The notes beneath the pieces were generated by a model. The model was not told the DNA's origin, made no database searches, and was given only the letters and a program-made list of their open reading frames with translations. The translations under genes and the position numbers were made by a program. DNA of 64,000 nucleotides from Puteibacter caeruleilacunae (GTDB taxonomy: Bacteria > Bacteroidota > Bacteroidia > Bacteroidales > Prolixibacteraceae), in the NCBI GenBank assembly GCA_005217565.1, contig SJCO01000002.1, positions 278,191 to 342,190 of the forward strand, in the 5' to 3' direction. This document shows, one piece after another, positions 37,501-46,204 of this stretch. How positions within the stretch are numbered: the stretch's first letter is position 1; the number at the start of each line of letters is the position of its first letter.

Positions 37501-38452
37501 GATCAATGAACACTTTACGAATTGCATTTGCCGATAATCCAGTATGAAGCTTACTCTCTTTAAACTGCTGAGTGGTATTATTCTTTAAATCTACCTGCAA
37601 CAGTCCGTTTCCATCACTAGCAATCCACAATTCTTTTTGTCCTACTGTAGAGATATCAGTGATTAATACATCATTCAACCAAAAGAAATCATCTCCTATA
37701 GAGATATTCATCTCTCTGAATGCTTGTTCTGGTGTTATTCTTTTTGTTGTTTCAACATCTACAACAATTAACCCCTGGCGTGTGCCCAACCACAAAAATC
37801 GGTTAAACCGAACAAGAGAATTTATAGATTCCCGAATTGCAATCACCTTTTCAAAGGTCTTGCTCTCAACATCAAATCGCAATATCCCTTGATCAGAATT
37901 ACACCATATCACATTATCTGACTCCACAAACAGATTATTTATCCAAGCATATTCTTTAGAGTAGAACACACTTTTGCAAGCGTAAGAATCTAATCCGATA
38001 AAACCATACGAACCAGACAACCAGGAAATACCACCTGTATGAGCAATATCCCAGACATGATCAACTGTTAAATTAGGCTTTTCAATTTTCAATTCCAGTC
38101 GCTCAAATGAATTCGTTACAGGATCGTAAACATCTACTCCTCTAGTAGTATTAATCCACACCTGCTGTTTTACTCCTAGAAACAAGTCATTGATTACACT
38201 CGATCGCAATCCATGCATGCTGCCAGATTCAGCATAATAAGACACACATGAATTACCATCATAACGATTGACACCTTCACGTGTTCCTATCCAGATAAAA
38301 CCCAATGAATCCTGTAAAATGCAATTAACAGTATTTTCCGACAATCCCTGTTCATAACCTATACGACTCACAGTAACAGGTATACCCGAATCTGCATTGG
38401 AGGAAATTCCCCCAAATAAAATGAATAATATGACGACAAATAATCTAATCAT
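34532..38452 (-). CDS. Hybrid two-component system regulator (HTCS)
   Basis: Single-protein glycan sensor and transcription factor, about 1306 residues. The periplasmic part is a double propeller of Reg_prop repeats (SLGFIWIGTREGVNRYDG, NIWVGTDGSGLN, NIWFTTNKGLVR) ending in a Y_Y_Y domain (ITYAYKLDGFDDDWKNV). A membrane helix lies near residue 781, and a histidine kinase has its H-box VSHELRTPLSL (His near 826). An HATPase follows, then a receiver with LIISDVMMPEMDGW (Asp near 1109) and a C-terminal AraC-type HTH (GEIADLTGFSSPSHFSRVFKKSFGMTPSEYLKK). Such proteins switch on adjacent polysaccharide genes when a specific oligosaccharide binds. The neighbouring GH2 and GH172 genes are likely targets. 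The start at 38452 precedes the signal peptide. Confidence 0.95.
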   Translation of the reverse strand: MIRLFVVILFILFGGISSNADSGIPVTVSRIGYEQGLSENTVNCILQDSLGFIWIGTREGVNRYDGNSCVSYYAESGSMHGLRSSVINDLFLGVKQQVWINTTRGVDVYDPVTNSFERLELKIEKPNLTVDHVWDIAHTGGISWLSGSYGFIGLDSYACKSVFYSKEYAWINNLFVESDNVIWCNSDQGILRFDVESKTFEKVIAIRESINSLVRFNRFLWLGTRQGLIVVDVETTKRITPEQAFREMNISIGDDFFWLNDVLITDISTVGQKELWIASDGNGLLQVDLKNNTTQQFKESKLHTGLSANAIRKVFIDRDENIWIGTVHKGVNLIRRNRKQFYSPEFEDEQLNFSTGNVSNFAYDSNNNLWCATFDGLCRLNKQTLAVEKVVAPGTVINAIAIDKNDIVWIGTFQHGLLTYDIRTGKLSPFKHPSYDLSTSYMGGLACDQEGAVWIGSGTLYRYHNGSMEQCDWAVESPVNCIIVDRAGNIWLGTSSGVNKIDRKTQKVSRYKRENEEHFTLSGNRVNSLFEDRKGNIWVGTDGSGLNCIVEGKSQCLAYGKKDGLPSDVIRGICEGDDGNIWFTTNKGLVRMDSETSSFNVFDFTDGLVNNQYIDESIFNDSNGRILCGGEVGIDYFYPQKIVPLSVLPNVVINGFFYDDKPVVFEEREGIISRIINNMDTLEFKHNESYFSFGFTGIEYTNPNKITYAYKLDGFDDDWKNVSHRQIINYIGVPPGAYEFKVKASNSDKVWNEDVASVRVIVYPSFWQTPWAFLAYALAGGLLVFGIYRYQLNRKLLHNRLVFESRERKRIEELNQLKLRFFTHVSHELRTPLSLIIAPVKELLKRSTDGDFHKELSIINANAEKLQVLVNQVLEIRKVEAGAIQLHRQTHDIVSFIRSTTEAFQHWARQRAITLEFASDIESLNFSFDRELIEKVMYNLLSNAMKYTHYQGSVKVSVVKEDDFCKIAIDDTGIGIDEEDQEKLFDMFFQVNGNANSSGVGLALCKELVELHGGSIHVTSKAGKGSCFSFLIPLHEEEDVPLAKAKEIEIEHAQRRGDKHIMVVEDQPELNRYLAEKLAKHYHVITAENGKDALDKLASFHPHLIISDVMMPEMDGWQLCDTIKTQVETSHIPIVLLTALGDTKDKIEGLSVGADAYLTKPFDLDHLIAQIENILENRDRFRDRFEKEPIELVSQEIPNALDQEFLQQSRDVILKHLTNPDFTVQLMADELSMSRVNLHLKLKGLCEMSATEFISKIRLEEALVLLKKGTSRMGEIADLTGFSSPSHFSRVFKKSFGMTPSEYLKK

Positions 38453-38510
38453 TATGCTTCGACTGATGTAGCTTAAGTTGATCAAAGATAAGGTTCCGTA
38501 AGCAATTGGT

Positions 38511-38548
38511 CAAAAAAAAAGTGGTATCACCTTTCGATGACACCACTA
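38511..38548 (-). terminator. Rho-independent terminator after the GH172-like gene
   Basis: AGTGGTATCA pairs with TGACACCACT with one mismatch; on the minus strand it is followed by a run of nine T. It lies between the GH172-like gene and the hybrid regulator gene, which must have its own promoter. Confidence 0.88.
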
Positions 38549-38572
38549 CCCTATGAATACTAATAATTCAGA

Positions 38573-39781
38573 TTATCTAACTTCCAGCTCATCCTTAGAT
38601 GGTAACGCCGGGAAAGATCTGTGAGGTTCGCTTTGGTACCAGAAAGCAACCGATGAAATATCACTCATCTGTGGTAAATATCGACCTCCGCTTCTCCAGC
38701 CAAGATCCTGAATAGTTACCTTAAGATCCTTCTCAAAACGGATAGGATCAGTTATATGCCAACGATACATTCCAAAGCGTTGATTCGCTTTATATGTGCC
38801 ATCAGGACGAATCACCTGATGAAGCCCTGCATATGGAGTTGAAAACTCAACATACTGACCATTACGATCAAAATTGTAAGAACCACAGAAATAATCCTCT
38901 GTTCCTGTGCCACAAATGGTAGGATACTTTTTATCTCCATCCATAAAGAATTTGATTTCTCCTTCTCCCCACCAGCCATTGTTATTCACTTGCCAGGCCA
39001 TGTAAGTCCCTACATATTGTCCTTGTCCTTTTACACCTTCAAGGATCGTGTACACTTCTTTGTACTTGTTAGGATTGGTGCGACGAAATTGTGCATGAAA
39101 GTATGCTGCATCTTCTGGAACCTCTGTCAGACAGTAGTCGATTTGATAGTATAAGCGCATCGCTTTCTCGTCGATATTTTCCATCGTAATTTTACACTTT
39201 TTCCTAAATGGCATCTGCCAATAGCAATTAAATGCACTTCCAGGATTAACACATACTGGAAGAGAATTCAAGTGAGCATATTCACCCCAGCCCATTCCAA
39301 AGAAATCACCTACTGGACATTCAACTGAAGGCTCTTCTTCACCATCCCAATAGATACGCAGAATAGAGTAGCGCCAATTTCCTGTTGGAGTCATCCAGAT
39401 GTGCTGAATGCATCCTGATTCATCAATCTCCGCTAAGGTGAATGTTTCACCCGCCTTGATATTCACAAAAGGATTAACTTTCCAGCCTTCTCCAAGATCA
39501 CGTGCAGCATGCGAAGCTGTACCTTCACCAATTTTCGCCATACCTCCTTTACCCTTCTCTCCGGTAAAGTTTTCCGGACTAATAGAGCGAGTTTTGGCAT
39601 TAGATAATCTGTAGAGATTACTAAGATTATTATTCAGCCCATTGAAACTTCCCTGTCCCATTACCGCTACAGAAGAGCATACGCTCATCAGAACAATAGC
39701 TATAGCACACAGCAATCGTCCCGTCAATCTTTTCTTCTTACTCTTTGAAGTCATACTTGCTTTCAGAAATTCTGGTTTCAT
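38573..39781 (-). CDS. DUF2961 / GH172-family glycoside hydrolase, secreted
   Basis: A 402-residue exported protein; the signal peptide follows a basic N-terminus and ends near VAVMGQ. The jelly-roll DUF2961 core is clear: SPENFTGEKGKGGM, GCIQHIWMTPTGNWRYSILRIYWDGEEEPSVECPVGDFFG, GQYVGTYMAWQVNNNGWWGEGEIKFFMDGD and GTGTEDYFCGSYNF. Characterised GH172 enzymes act on difructose anhydrides or D-arabinofuran; substrate here is unknown. An alternative start at 39754 would shorten the basic region. It is immediately upstream of the hybrid regulator gene on the same strand. Confidence 0.9.
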   Translation of the reverse strand: MKPEFLKASMTSKSKKKRLTGRLLCAIAIVLMSVCSSVAVMGQGSFNGLNNNLSNLYRLSNAKTRSISPENFTGEKGKGGMAKIGEGTASHAARDLGEGWKVNPFVNIKAGETFTLAEIDESGCIQHIWMTPTGNWRYSILRIYWDGEEEPSVECPVGDFFGMGWGEYAHLNSLPVCVNPGSAFNCYWQMPFRKKCKITMENIDEKAMRLYYQIDYCLTEVPEDAAYFHAQFRRTNPNKYKEVYTILEGVKGQGQYVGTYMAWQVNNNGWWGEGEIKFFMDGDKKYPTICGTGTEDYFCGSYNFDRNGQYVEFSTPYAGLHQVIRPDGTYKANQRFGMYRWHITDPIRFEKDLKVTIQDLGWRSGGRYLPQMSDISSVAFWYQSEPHRSFPALPSKDELEVR

Positions 39782-40361
39782 TGTATAAACAATTTTAGAT
39801 TAAACGATTAACGAATAAAACGTCATGTGTTTCATCCGCATTATGCATTAATGATTGGTTTTAGTTTATCGATTTAGCAAAGATAGAAAATTATTCATAT
39901 TCACATATCATAAACTCCATTTCTTGAAAACTATAGATGATTTCCAGATATACTAGAGTCTCCCAAAATTTTCATTTTTATCTTGCAATAAAATTGTTGA
40001 AGCTAATTTCAACAATAGCATAGTACAGAAGAGCAGAAGAATTGAAGAAGAGTTTGAGCAAAATTCATTAATAGATAACTGTTATTTTTAGAATAACTAA
40101 GATATACAAGCGTAGTAGTACAAGCTTAGTCGGGGCTTAACCAAAGTTATACCTGACTTTACTTTTCTTCGATTATCTTCGATATTTTCAGGGAGTTTGT
40201 AGGAAATATCTTTCATTTAATGGGGCTTTTCTTGAGTTGTGTACCCTTTTTAGGGACATCTTAGTTGAAGTACCATGGTTCATTACCATGATGGTAAAGG
40301 TACTAAAATTGACGCTAGAGCCCAAAGGAAATATAGGTTCATTTAACTCTATTTTGCTGAG

Positions 40362-40399
40362 TTTATCTGAAATCAGAACACTCAGATAAAATTTTTTTT
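40362..40399 (+). terminator. Plus-strand terminator or attenuator upstream of the phosphorelay genes
   Basis: TTTATCTGA (40362-40370) pairs perfectly with TCAGATAAA (40382-40390), followed by eight T. It is about 100 bp before the kinase ATG and has no coding gene upstream on its strand. Confidence 0.8.
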
Positions 40400-40476
40400 A
40401 TATTTAGGAGATTTTTCAACATAAAATAAAACACCATTCACATTGTTTTTTACGCACATTGGTGGAATTGTTTTGT

Positions 40477-40488
40477 TTTTACGTAAAA
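40477..40488. promoter_or_regulatory. Perfect palindrome TTTTACGTAAAA before the kinase start
   Basis: A 12-bp perfect palindrome ends 9 bp before the ATG of the hybrid kinase. It could be an operator or a translation-blocking hairpin; this is inference from symmetry and place. Confidence 0.35.
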
Positions 40489-40497
40489 TAATTGCTT

Positions 40498-43317
40498 ATG
40501 CATGAGAACATAGCTAACCAAGACCTACAACTTCAACTGAAGGAACTCGAAGAAAAATACGAGAAGAAGATCAGAGAGCTGGAGATTAGTGAAAAGAAGT
40601 ACCGCGACTTAACGGATATGCTCCCCGAGATGATCTGCGAACTAGATATCAATGGAAAAATCAGCTATGTTAATCAATATGCACTTGACCAATTGGGCTA
40701 TACCTGGTCGGATATCGAAACCGAGCAACCTGACATATTCACAATATTCGCACCTGAAGATCTTGCCAGGGCAAAAACAAACTTTAAGAAAACATTGGAG
40801 ACGCATGAAGGTCACACCAATGAATATACGCTTAAAAGAAAGAACGGAAATACATTTCCTGCAATCATACATACCTACCCTGTTATTGAACAAGGAACAC
40901 TTTTAGGAATAAGAGCAACAGTTACAGATATCACAGATCGGAAAAATTGGGAGTTGGAGATACAGTACAACCTTCAACAACAAGAAATACTTTCTCAGAT
41001 TTCAATGACTTTTAACTCTATTGGTAATTTCGATGAAAAAGTACAAAAGTCGATTATTAAAATAGGGCATCACACCAAAGTGAGTAGAGTATATATTTTC
41101 GAGGAAGATCCTACTGGAGAAGTCGTATCTAACACCTTTGAATGGTGTAATGAGAATATTTCGCCTCAGATTGATAACCTACAAGACGTCCCTTATGAGG
41201 CAATTCCATCGTGGAAAAGAATGCTTTATGATGATGGTATTATCTTTTCTCAGGTTGTGGAGCTTTTACCTGATGACATAAAAGAGGTACTTGAACCTCA
41301 GGAGGTAAAATCAATCATATGCCTACCATTAATGATGAATGGCAAAACTTTTGGTTTCATTGGATTTGATGAATGTAATTCACATCGCATTTGGCATAAA
41401 AGTGAAATAGAGATATTAAAAACCGTTGCGAATATTATTTCCAATGCATATTTCCGACGAGATATTGAGCAATCGTTACGTCGCCAGGAAAGAGAAAACC
41501 GGACAATAATCAACACAATTCCTGACATCATATATCATTTCGACAAGTCAGGAAAACTATTAAACTTTAAGAACTCATCATCAGGTGGCATCGAGATACC
41601 AGAAGATTCTGAAGGCAAACATGTTGATCAGTTGTTCCAATCAGATCTAGCATATACTCTTACAAGTGCCATTCATGAGTGCTTGGTTAACGGGAAATTC
41701 CAATTTGAACAGAGTTATACCATTAATGGAATTGAATATGCCTATGAAGGACGTTTTATGAAACTCAACAGTGACGAGGTTATTGCGATTATTCGTGACG
41801 TTACTGCAAGAATAAAAAGGGAGCAAGAGATTAAGATCGCCAAAGAAAAGGCAGAGCAAGCATCGGTTGCAAAGAGTGAGTTCCTTGCCAATGTTTCTCA
41901 CGAGATCAGGACTCCAATGAATGCCATTTTAGGTTTTAGCGAGGTGCTAATAGACAAAATAGATAAACCTCTCTATAAAAGCCATCTAAAAACAATCCTA
42001 TCTAGTGGACGTACGCTGCTTTCGTTGATAAATGATATATTGGATCTTTCTAAAATTGAAGCAGGTAAAATGAAAATCGAATTTGAACCTGTTCAGTTTG
42101 ATACCATTATTCATGAAATTAGGCAAACATTCAACCAAAAGGTTAATGATAAAAATCTCTCGTTTAATATAACAACCGACGATTCTACGCCTAAATTCAT
42201 CATGATGGATGAAGTGCGTTTACACCAGATCCTTTTTAATCTTGTTGGAAATGCAGTAAAATTCACTGATACTGGAGGTATACATATCCACACCTATTCC
42301 ACTCCAGGACAAGATGAACAACATGTCAACCTTGTAATTGAAGTGCAGGACACTGGAATTGGAATAAAAGAAGATCAGCTAAAAAGAATATTTGAAGCTT
42401 TTACACAACAAAGTGGACAAAGTAACAGAAAATATGGCGGCACCGGATTAGGTCTGGCAATTACAAAGCAGCTAATAAAGAAGCTCAACGGTAAGGTTAG
42501 TGTCAATAGTGAACTAGGAAAAGGATCAACATTTATTGTAGAATTTGATAATATCAAGACCATTGAAATTATCGACGATGAATACTTTGGTACAGAAAAT
42601 ACCGACACGAAACTTGTTTTTGAACCTGCAACGGTAATGATTGTAGATGACATTGACTACAACATTTTGGTTGTGAAAAATATGGTTGAATGTCCTAATA
42701 TCCATTTCATACAGGCACATAGTGGAGAGGAGGCTCTGGAAGTTTTAAAACTGGAAAAACCGGACCTTATATTTATGGATTTACGTATGGGGGGAATTAC
42801 AGGGTATGAAACTACAGAAAGGATTAAACAAGATGTAACACTTAATGGAATACCTGTTGTTGCCTTTACTGCTTCAGCCATGCAACATACCATATCGAAA
42901 ATTAAAAAGCGATTCGATGGATTCTTGCGCAAGCCTGTAAGTAGAAAGCAAGTTCTGGGAATGATGAAAAAATTCCTGGCCCATTCATACGAAAAAGATC
43001 TTGACTCCAAGTCAAAAGAGCAAAAGAACAGTATAGAAGTATCGGAAAGTTGCAGAAAGATATTACCTCAGCTCATAGAGACATTAGAGAATGACTTCTA
43101 TCCGAAGTGGATTGAAATTAAAGATGATTTGATAATTTTTGATATTGAAATTTTTGCAAAGAATCTGAAAACTCTCGTATTCAAATATCCTTGTCCGATA
43201 TTCCAGCAATATGCCAGTGATCTTTCACTTAGTGTGGAAAGCTTTGATATAGATGCGATAGAAGGTTCTATGAAATCTTTCCCTGGTGTATTAAAACAAA
43301 TAAAGGAATTAGTGTAG
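40498..43317 (+). CDS. PAS-GAF-PAS hybrid histidine kinase with receiver
   Basis: Cytoplasmic sensor kinase of about 939 residues with no membrane segment. A short coiled coil (1-35) is followed by PAS (about 40-150, [19 protein letters not shown]), GAF (about 160-330), and a second PAS (about 345-440, [17 protein letters not shown]). HisKA has [17 protein letters not shown] (His near 467), then HATPase ([14 protein letters not shown]) and a receiver with [15 protein letters not shown] (Asp near 760). The last 90 residues form a helical tail that may be Hpt-like but shows no clear phospho-His motif. The ATG at 40498 is preferred over a TTG two codons earlier. It is the first of three closely spaced signalling genes (9 and 30 bp gaps). 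Confidence 0.93.
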   Translation: MHENIANQDLQLQLKELEEKYEKKIRELEISEKKYRDLTDMLPEMICELDINGKISYVNQYALDQLGYTWSDIETEQPDIFTIFAPEDLARAKTNFKKTLETHEGHTNEYTLKRKNGNTFPAIIHTYPVIEQGTLLGIRATVTDITDRKNWELEIQYNLQQQEILSQISMTFNSIGNFDEKVQKSIIKIGHHTKVSRVYIFEEDPTGEVVSNTFEWCNENISPQIDNLQDVPYEAIPSWKRMLYDDGIIFSQVVELLPDDIKEVLEPQEVKSIICLPLMMNGKTFGFIGFDECNSHRIWHKSEIEILKTVANIISNAYFRRDIEQSLRRQERENRTIINTIPDIIYHFDKSGKLLNFKNSSSGGIEIPEDSEGKHVDQLFQSDLAYTLTSAIHECLVNGKFQFEQSYTINGIEYAYEGRFMKLNSDEVIAIIRDVTARIKREQEIKIAKEKAEQASVAKSEFLANVSHEIRTPMNAILGFSEVLIDKIDKPLYKSHLKTILSSGRTLLSLINDILDLSKIEAGKMKIEFEPVQFDTIIHEIRQTFNQKVNDKNLSFNITTDDSTPKFIMMDEVRLHQILFNLVGNAVKFTDTGGIHIHTYSTPGQDEQHVNLVIEVQDTGIGIKEDQLKRIFEAFTQQSGQSNRKYGGTGLGLAITKQLIKKLNGKVSVNSELGKGSTFIVEFDNIKTIEIIDDEYFGTENTDTKLVFEPATVMIVDDIDYNILVVKNMVECPNIHFIQAHSGEEALEVLKLEKPDLIFMDLRMGGITGYETTERIKQDVTLNGIPVVAFTASAMQHTISKIKKRFDGFLRKPVSRKQVLGMMKKFLAHSYEKDLDSKSKEQKNSIEVSESCRKILPQLIETLENDFYPKWIEIKDDLIIFDIEIFAKNLKTLVFKYPCPIFQQYASDLSLSVESFDIDAIEGSMKSFPGVLKQIKELV

Positions 43318-43326
43318 TCGGAAAAA

Positions 43327-44451
43327 ATGGAAAATAAAGCAAACTCAAATATGGCAACAATATTAATTGTAGATGACAACAAACAAAACCTTCAGGTTTT
43401 AGGAAATGTACTTCATGAAAATGAATATAAAGTAGTTATGGCAAAAGATGGCCCTGGAGCCATTCGCCTGGCAACTAAGACTATGCCTGATCTGATATTT
43501 CTGGATATTATGATGCCAGAAATGGATGGCTATGAAGTATGTGAGCAACTTAAAGCGGATCCACAAACGAAAGATATTCCGATAATTTTTCTTACTGCAA
43601 AGACCGATACCGATGATGTTGTAAAGGGCTTTTCTGTAGGTGGTGTTGACTATATCACTAAGCCATTCAAGAAAGAGGAATTACTAATAAGACTTAAGAA
43701 TCATCTGGAATTAATAAGGTCAAAAAGAAAGATAGAACAACAGGCCAAAGAACTTGAAGCATCGAACGCAATGAAAGATAAGATTTTCTCGGTCATTGCT
43801 CACGATCTGAGAGATGCCCTGGGAAGCTTTAGGGAGTTTTCCAATTTAATAACAGATCCCCGCATCGACTTAAGTCAGGAAGACATGGGGGAGTTTTTCC
43901 AATATATTAAAGAAAAATCTCATGCTACCTTTGATGTTCTCGAGAACCTTCTTTGGTGGTCGCGATGTCAGCGCAAAGTATTATATCCAAAGGTGAAACG
44001 CTTTGATTTATTTACATTGACTAACGAAGTTCTTCAACAATTAAATGGAACAGCCAAGGATAAAGGAGTTGATATAGTCAACAGTGTGCCAATGGCAACT
44101 CAAGTTATTGCTGATACCGATCACATTCAGGCTGTTATCAAGAATCTTGTTTATAACGGTCTTAAATATACCAATCAAGGCGGAAAAGTTGAGATTGAAG
44201 TTGCTGGAGAGAATGGTAATACCGAGGTAACTGTAACCGATGATGGTATTGGTATTCCTTTATTACATATCGATGATATTTTCGATGAACATACTCATTA
44301 TTCAACATTTGGAACCAATAATGAAAAAGGGAGTGGCTTAGGATTGATCCTATGCAAAGAGCTCGTATCATTAAATAACGGAGAAATATCGGTTGAAAGT
44401 TTTGAAGGCGTAGGAAGTAAATTTAAATTTACAATCCCTAATTCGCTGTAA
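43327..44451 (+). CDS. Receiver-histidine kinase fusion
   Basis: A 374-residue soluble protein in reversed order: receiver first (ILIVDDNKQNLQVLG, phospho-acceptor in LIFLDIMMPEMDGYE, Asp near 59, TKPFKKEEL), then a coiled linker, HisKA-like H-box FSVIAHDLRDALGSF (His near 159) and an HATPase (LVYNGLKYTNQGG, GSGLGLILCKELV). It probably takes phosphate from the preceding hybrid kinase on its receiver and alters its own kinase output toward the next protein. It starts 9 bp after the upstream gene, so they are cotranscribed. Confidence 0.93.
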   Translation: MENKANSNMATILIVDDNKQNLQVLGNVLHENEYKVVMAKDGPGAIRLATKTMPDLIFLDIMMPEMDGYEVCEQLKADPQTKDIPIIFLTAKTDTDDVVKGFSVGGVDYITKPFKKEELLIRLKNHLELIRSKRKIEQQAKELEASNAMKDKIFSVIAHDLRDALGSFREFSNLITDPRIDLSQEDMGEFFQYIKEKSHATFDVLENLLWWSRCQRKVLYPKVKRFDLFTLTNEVLQQLNGTAKDKGVDIVNSVPMATQVIADTDHIQAVIKNLVYNGLKYTNQGGKVEIEVAGENGNTEVTVTDDGIGIPLLHIDDIFDEHTHYSTFGTNNEKGSGLGLILCKELVSLNNGEISVESFEGVGSKFKFTIPNSL

Positions 44452-44481
44452 TTTTGTAAATATTGCTAATCACGAAATAAA

Positions 44482-45855
44482 ATGGACAGACTAAAGATCC
44501 TTGTTCTAGACGATGACATCCTTTATGGGAAACTGGCAAAAAATATCTTGAAAGAAGATTTCACAGTCTACACGGCAACACGCCCGTCACAGGCATTTGA
44601 AATTATTAAAACCATAAAGATAGATATCCTAATTTGTGACTTTCGCTTACCTGAGATGGATGGTCTTCAGGTAGTAAAGAATGTTAAAGAAAATTTCCCC
44701 GACACAGAAATCATTATGATTAGTTCTGAGGCTTCGATGGAAACTGTAATCGAAGCATTGCGTCTGGGTGCTGTTGACTTTTTCCAAAAGCCATTTGATT
44801 TTGAATCGGTAAAGATTTCAATTGAGAAGACAAAGAAATATGTGGTCCTCAACCAGAAGTTGAAGCAGATTGAATTAAGTAACTCTATTCTGTCTAATGA
44901 GATCAAAGAGAAAGAAGGCTTTGAGATCGTTAGTAGAAGTCCGGTTATGGATCAGATCAAACAGATCATGTATAAAGTATCTCAGAGTGATGACACTTCT
45001 GTGATTATTACTGGAGAAAGTGGAGTTGGTAAAGACTTGGTTGCCCGAGGTATTCACTACATGTCGAATCGCAGTAGCAAACATTATGGTGCAGTTAACA
45101 TGTCGGCAATTCCTGAATCTCTTTTTGAAAGTGAATTCTTCGGACATAAAAAAGGTGCGTTTACTGGGGCCATCAACGATCGTGCTGGATGGTTCGAGAT
45201 TACTAACGGTGGTACACTATTTCTGGATGAAATTGGTGATATGCCAATTAACCTACAAATTAAACTTCTTCGAGTTCTTGAGGATCGTAAATACATAAAA
45301 CTGGGAACACAGAAGGAGCAAGAATTTGATGTACGATTGATTGCTGCTACTAATAAAGATGTAAACGATCTTAAGACTGGAAAAGATTTCCGACTTGATC
45401 TATTTCACCGATTAGGAACCTTTGAAATATATGTTCCTCCTTTGAGAGATCGTAAAGAGGATATTATACCGTTACTGAACCATTTTGTGAAACGATTTGG
45501 ATCAAAAATGCGCAAGAAAGCAATGACGCTTGATCCTTCTGCAGAAAACGTCATCATGAACTATCCATTCCCTGGAAACGTTCGTGAGCTGCGCAACTTA
45601 GTTGAGCGTGCTGTAATTCTTTGCGATAGTGATGTGTTAACCATGGACCATTTCCCATATATCAGCAACAGCAATGGAAACGGAAATGCAGATAATGGAA
45701 TCTTCGATTTAGAAGTTATTGAAAAAAACACAATTATTAGGGCTTTGGAAAAAGTAAACTACAACAAAACACAAGCTGCAAAGCTGCTAAATATCAATTG
45801 GAATGCCTTACACAGAAGGCTCCAGAAGCATGAGATCATCCTTCCTGAAGTTTAA
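44482..45855 (+). CDS. Sigma-54-dependent response regulator (NtrC family)
   Basis: A 457-residue activator of sigma-54 RNA polymerase. The N-terminal receiver has ILICDFRLPEMDGLQ (Asp near 53). The AAA+ domain has Walker A GESGVGKD (near 178), the sigma-54 contact motif GAFTGA (near 226), and GGTLFLDEIGDM. The C-terminal Fis-type HTH is NYNKTQAAKLLNINWNALHRRLQKH. It is the output of the three-gene relay, 30 bp after the receiver-kinase gene, and ends at a strong terminator. Its targets are unknown; I found no convincing -24/-12 element upstream of the following gene cluster. Confidence 0.95.
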   Translation: MDRLKILVLDDDILYGKLAKNILKEDFTVYTATRPSQAFEIIKTIKIDILICDFRLPEMDGLQVVKNVKENFPDTEIIMISSEASMETVIEALRLGAVDFFQKPFDFESVKISIEKTKKYVVLNQKLKQIELSNSILSNEIKEKEGFEIVSRSPVMDQIKQIMYKVSQSDDTSVIITGESGVGKDLVARGIHYMSNRSSKHYGAVNMSAIPESLFESEFFGHKKGAFTGAINDRAGWFEITNGGTLFLDEIGDMPINLQIKLLRVLEDRKYIKLGTQKEQEFDVRLIAATNKDVNDLKTGKDFRLDLFHRLGTFEIYVPPLRDRKEDIIPLLNHFVKRFGSKMRKKAMTLDPSAENVIMNYPFPGNVRELRNLVERAVILCDSDVLTMDHFPYISNSNGNGNADNGIFDLEVIEKNTIIRALEKVNYNKTQAAKLLNINWNALHRRLQKHEIILPEV

Positions 45856-45870
45856 TAATTCACTATATTC

Positions 45871-45908
45871 TCCCTGGAGTTAACCAATTATCTCCAGGGA
45901 ATTTTTTT
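45871..45908 (+). terminator. Rho-independent terminator after the phosphorelay operon
   Basis: TCCCTGGAG/CTCCAGGGA 9-bp perfect stem with a 12-nt loop followed by ATTTTTTT. It isolates the signalling operon from the chaperone/usher-like cluster. Confidence 0.93.
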
Positions 45909-46204
45909 CCTTCTCAATCTCTCATCCTATTTATTCTTATCCTCACCTCTTCAATGTTGATACTATCACTAAGGTATTAATACAGTAAAACAGGGATTAT
46001 TATTCTTAGTATCATCAGGTTGAAATTAGGTGCTATGGATACAATACATCCTTTTTCTGATTAAAACACCCATCAATTTCACCTTGACGAATGATGGATA
46101 ATCCTTGACGAATAATCAATATATTTTGACGAATAGCCATTTTTATTTGATTAACGCATCAAAAAAGCTTTTTTTTGCGTAACTTGTGGTATCAAAAAGA
46201 AATT
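45909..46204 (+). promoter_or_regulatory. Regulatory region of the chaperone/usher-like cluster
   Basis: About 300 bp between the relay terminator and the first cluster gene. It contains three TTGACGAAT repeats (46084-46134), then an imperfect inverted repeat ACGCA...AAAAAAGCTTTTTT...TGCGT (46154-46180) directly touching a near-consensus -7 box TAACTTGT (46180-46187), 18 bp before the ATG. Start of transcription would be near 46194. The -33 element is not clear. Confidence 0.5.
46084..46134 (+). repeat. Three direct repeats TTGACGAAT spaced exactly 21 bp
   Basis: Exact copies begin at 46084, 46105 and 46126, so each 9-mer is separated by 12 bp and all lie on the same face of the helix (two turns apart). 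Such geometry is typical of LytTR-type binding arrays; the reverse complement read as TTCGTCAAG for two copies agrees at most positions with the published LytTR consensus. The array lies about 50-100 bp upstream of the likely promoter of the secreted-subunit gene. Confidence 0.8.

Larger units (their letters stand above)
39782..40497. other. Long divergent intergenic region with leader-like elements
   Basis: About 716 bp between the GH172-like gene (minus) and the phosphorelay genes (plus). It contains a stem pairing GTACC with GGTAC around several ACCAT/ATGGT words (40270-40302), a TGTACCCT-TTTT-AGGGACA hairpin near 40240-40256, a clear plus-strand terminator (40362-40399) and a palindrome just before the kinase start (40477-40488). 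As no gene lies upstream on the plus strand, the terminator must end a small RNA or act as an attenuator in the kinase leader. Confidence 0.5.

Noticed and set aside
45909..46083. Sigma-54 promoter for the usher-like cluster, expected because an NtrC-type gene is adjacent
   Set aside because: No GG-N10-GC element with the right spacing was found on the plus strand.
46084..46134. Three short direct repeats considered as a mini CRISPR array
   Set aside because: Repeats are only 9 bp with 12-bp spacers and no cas genes; the geometry fits regulator binding sites instead.
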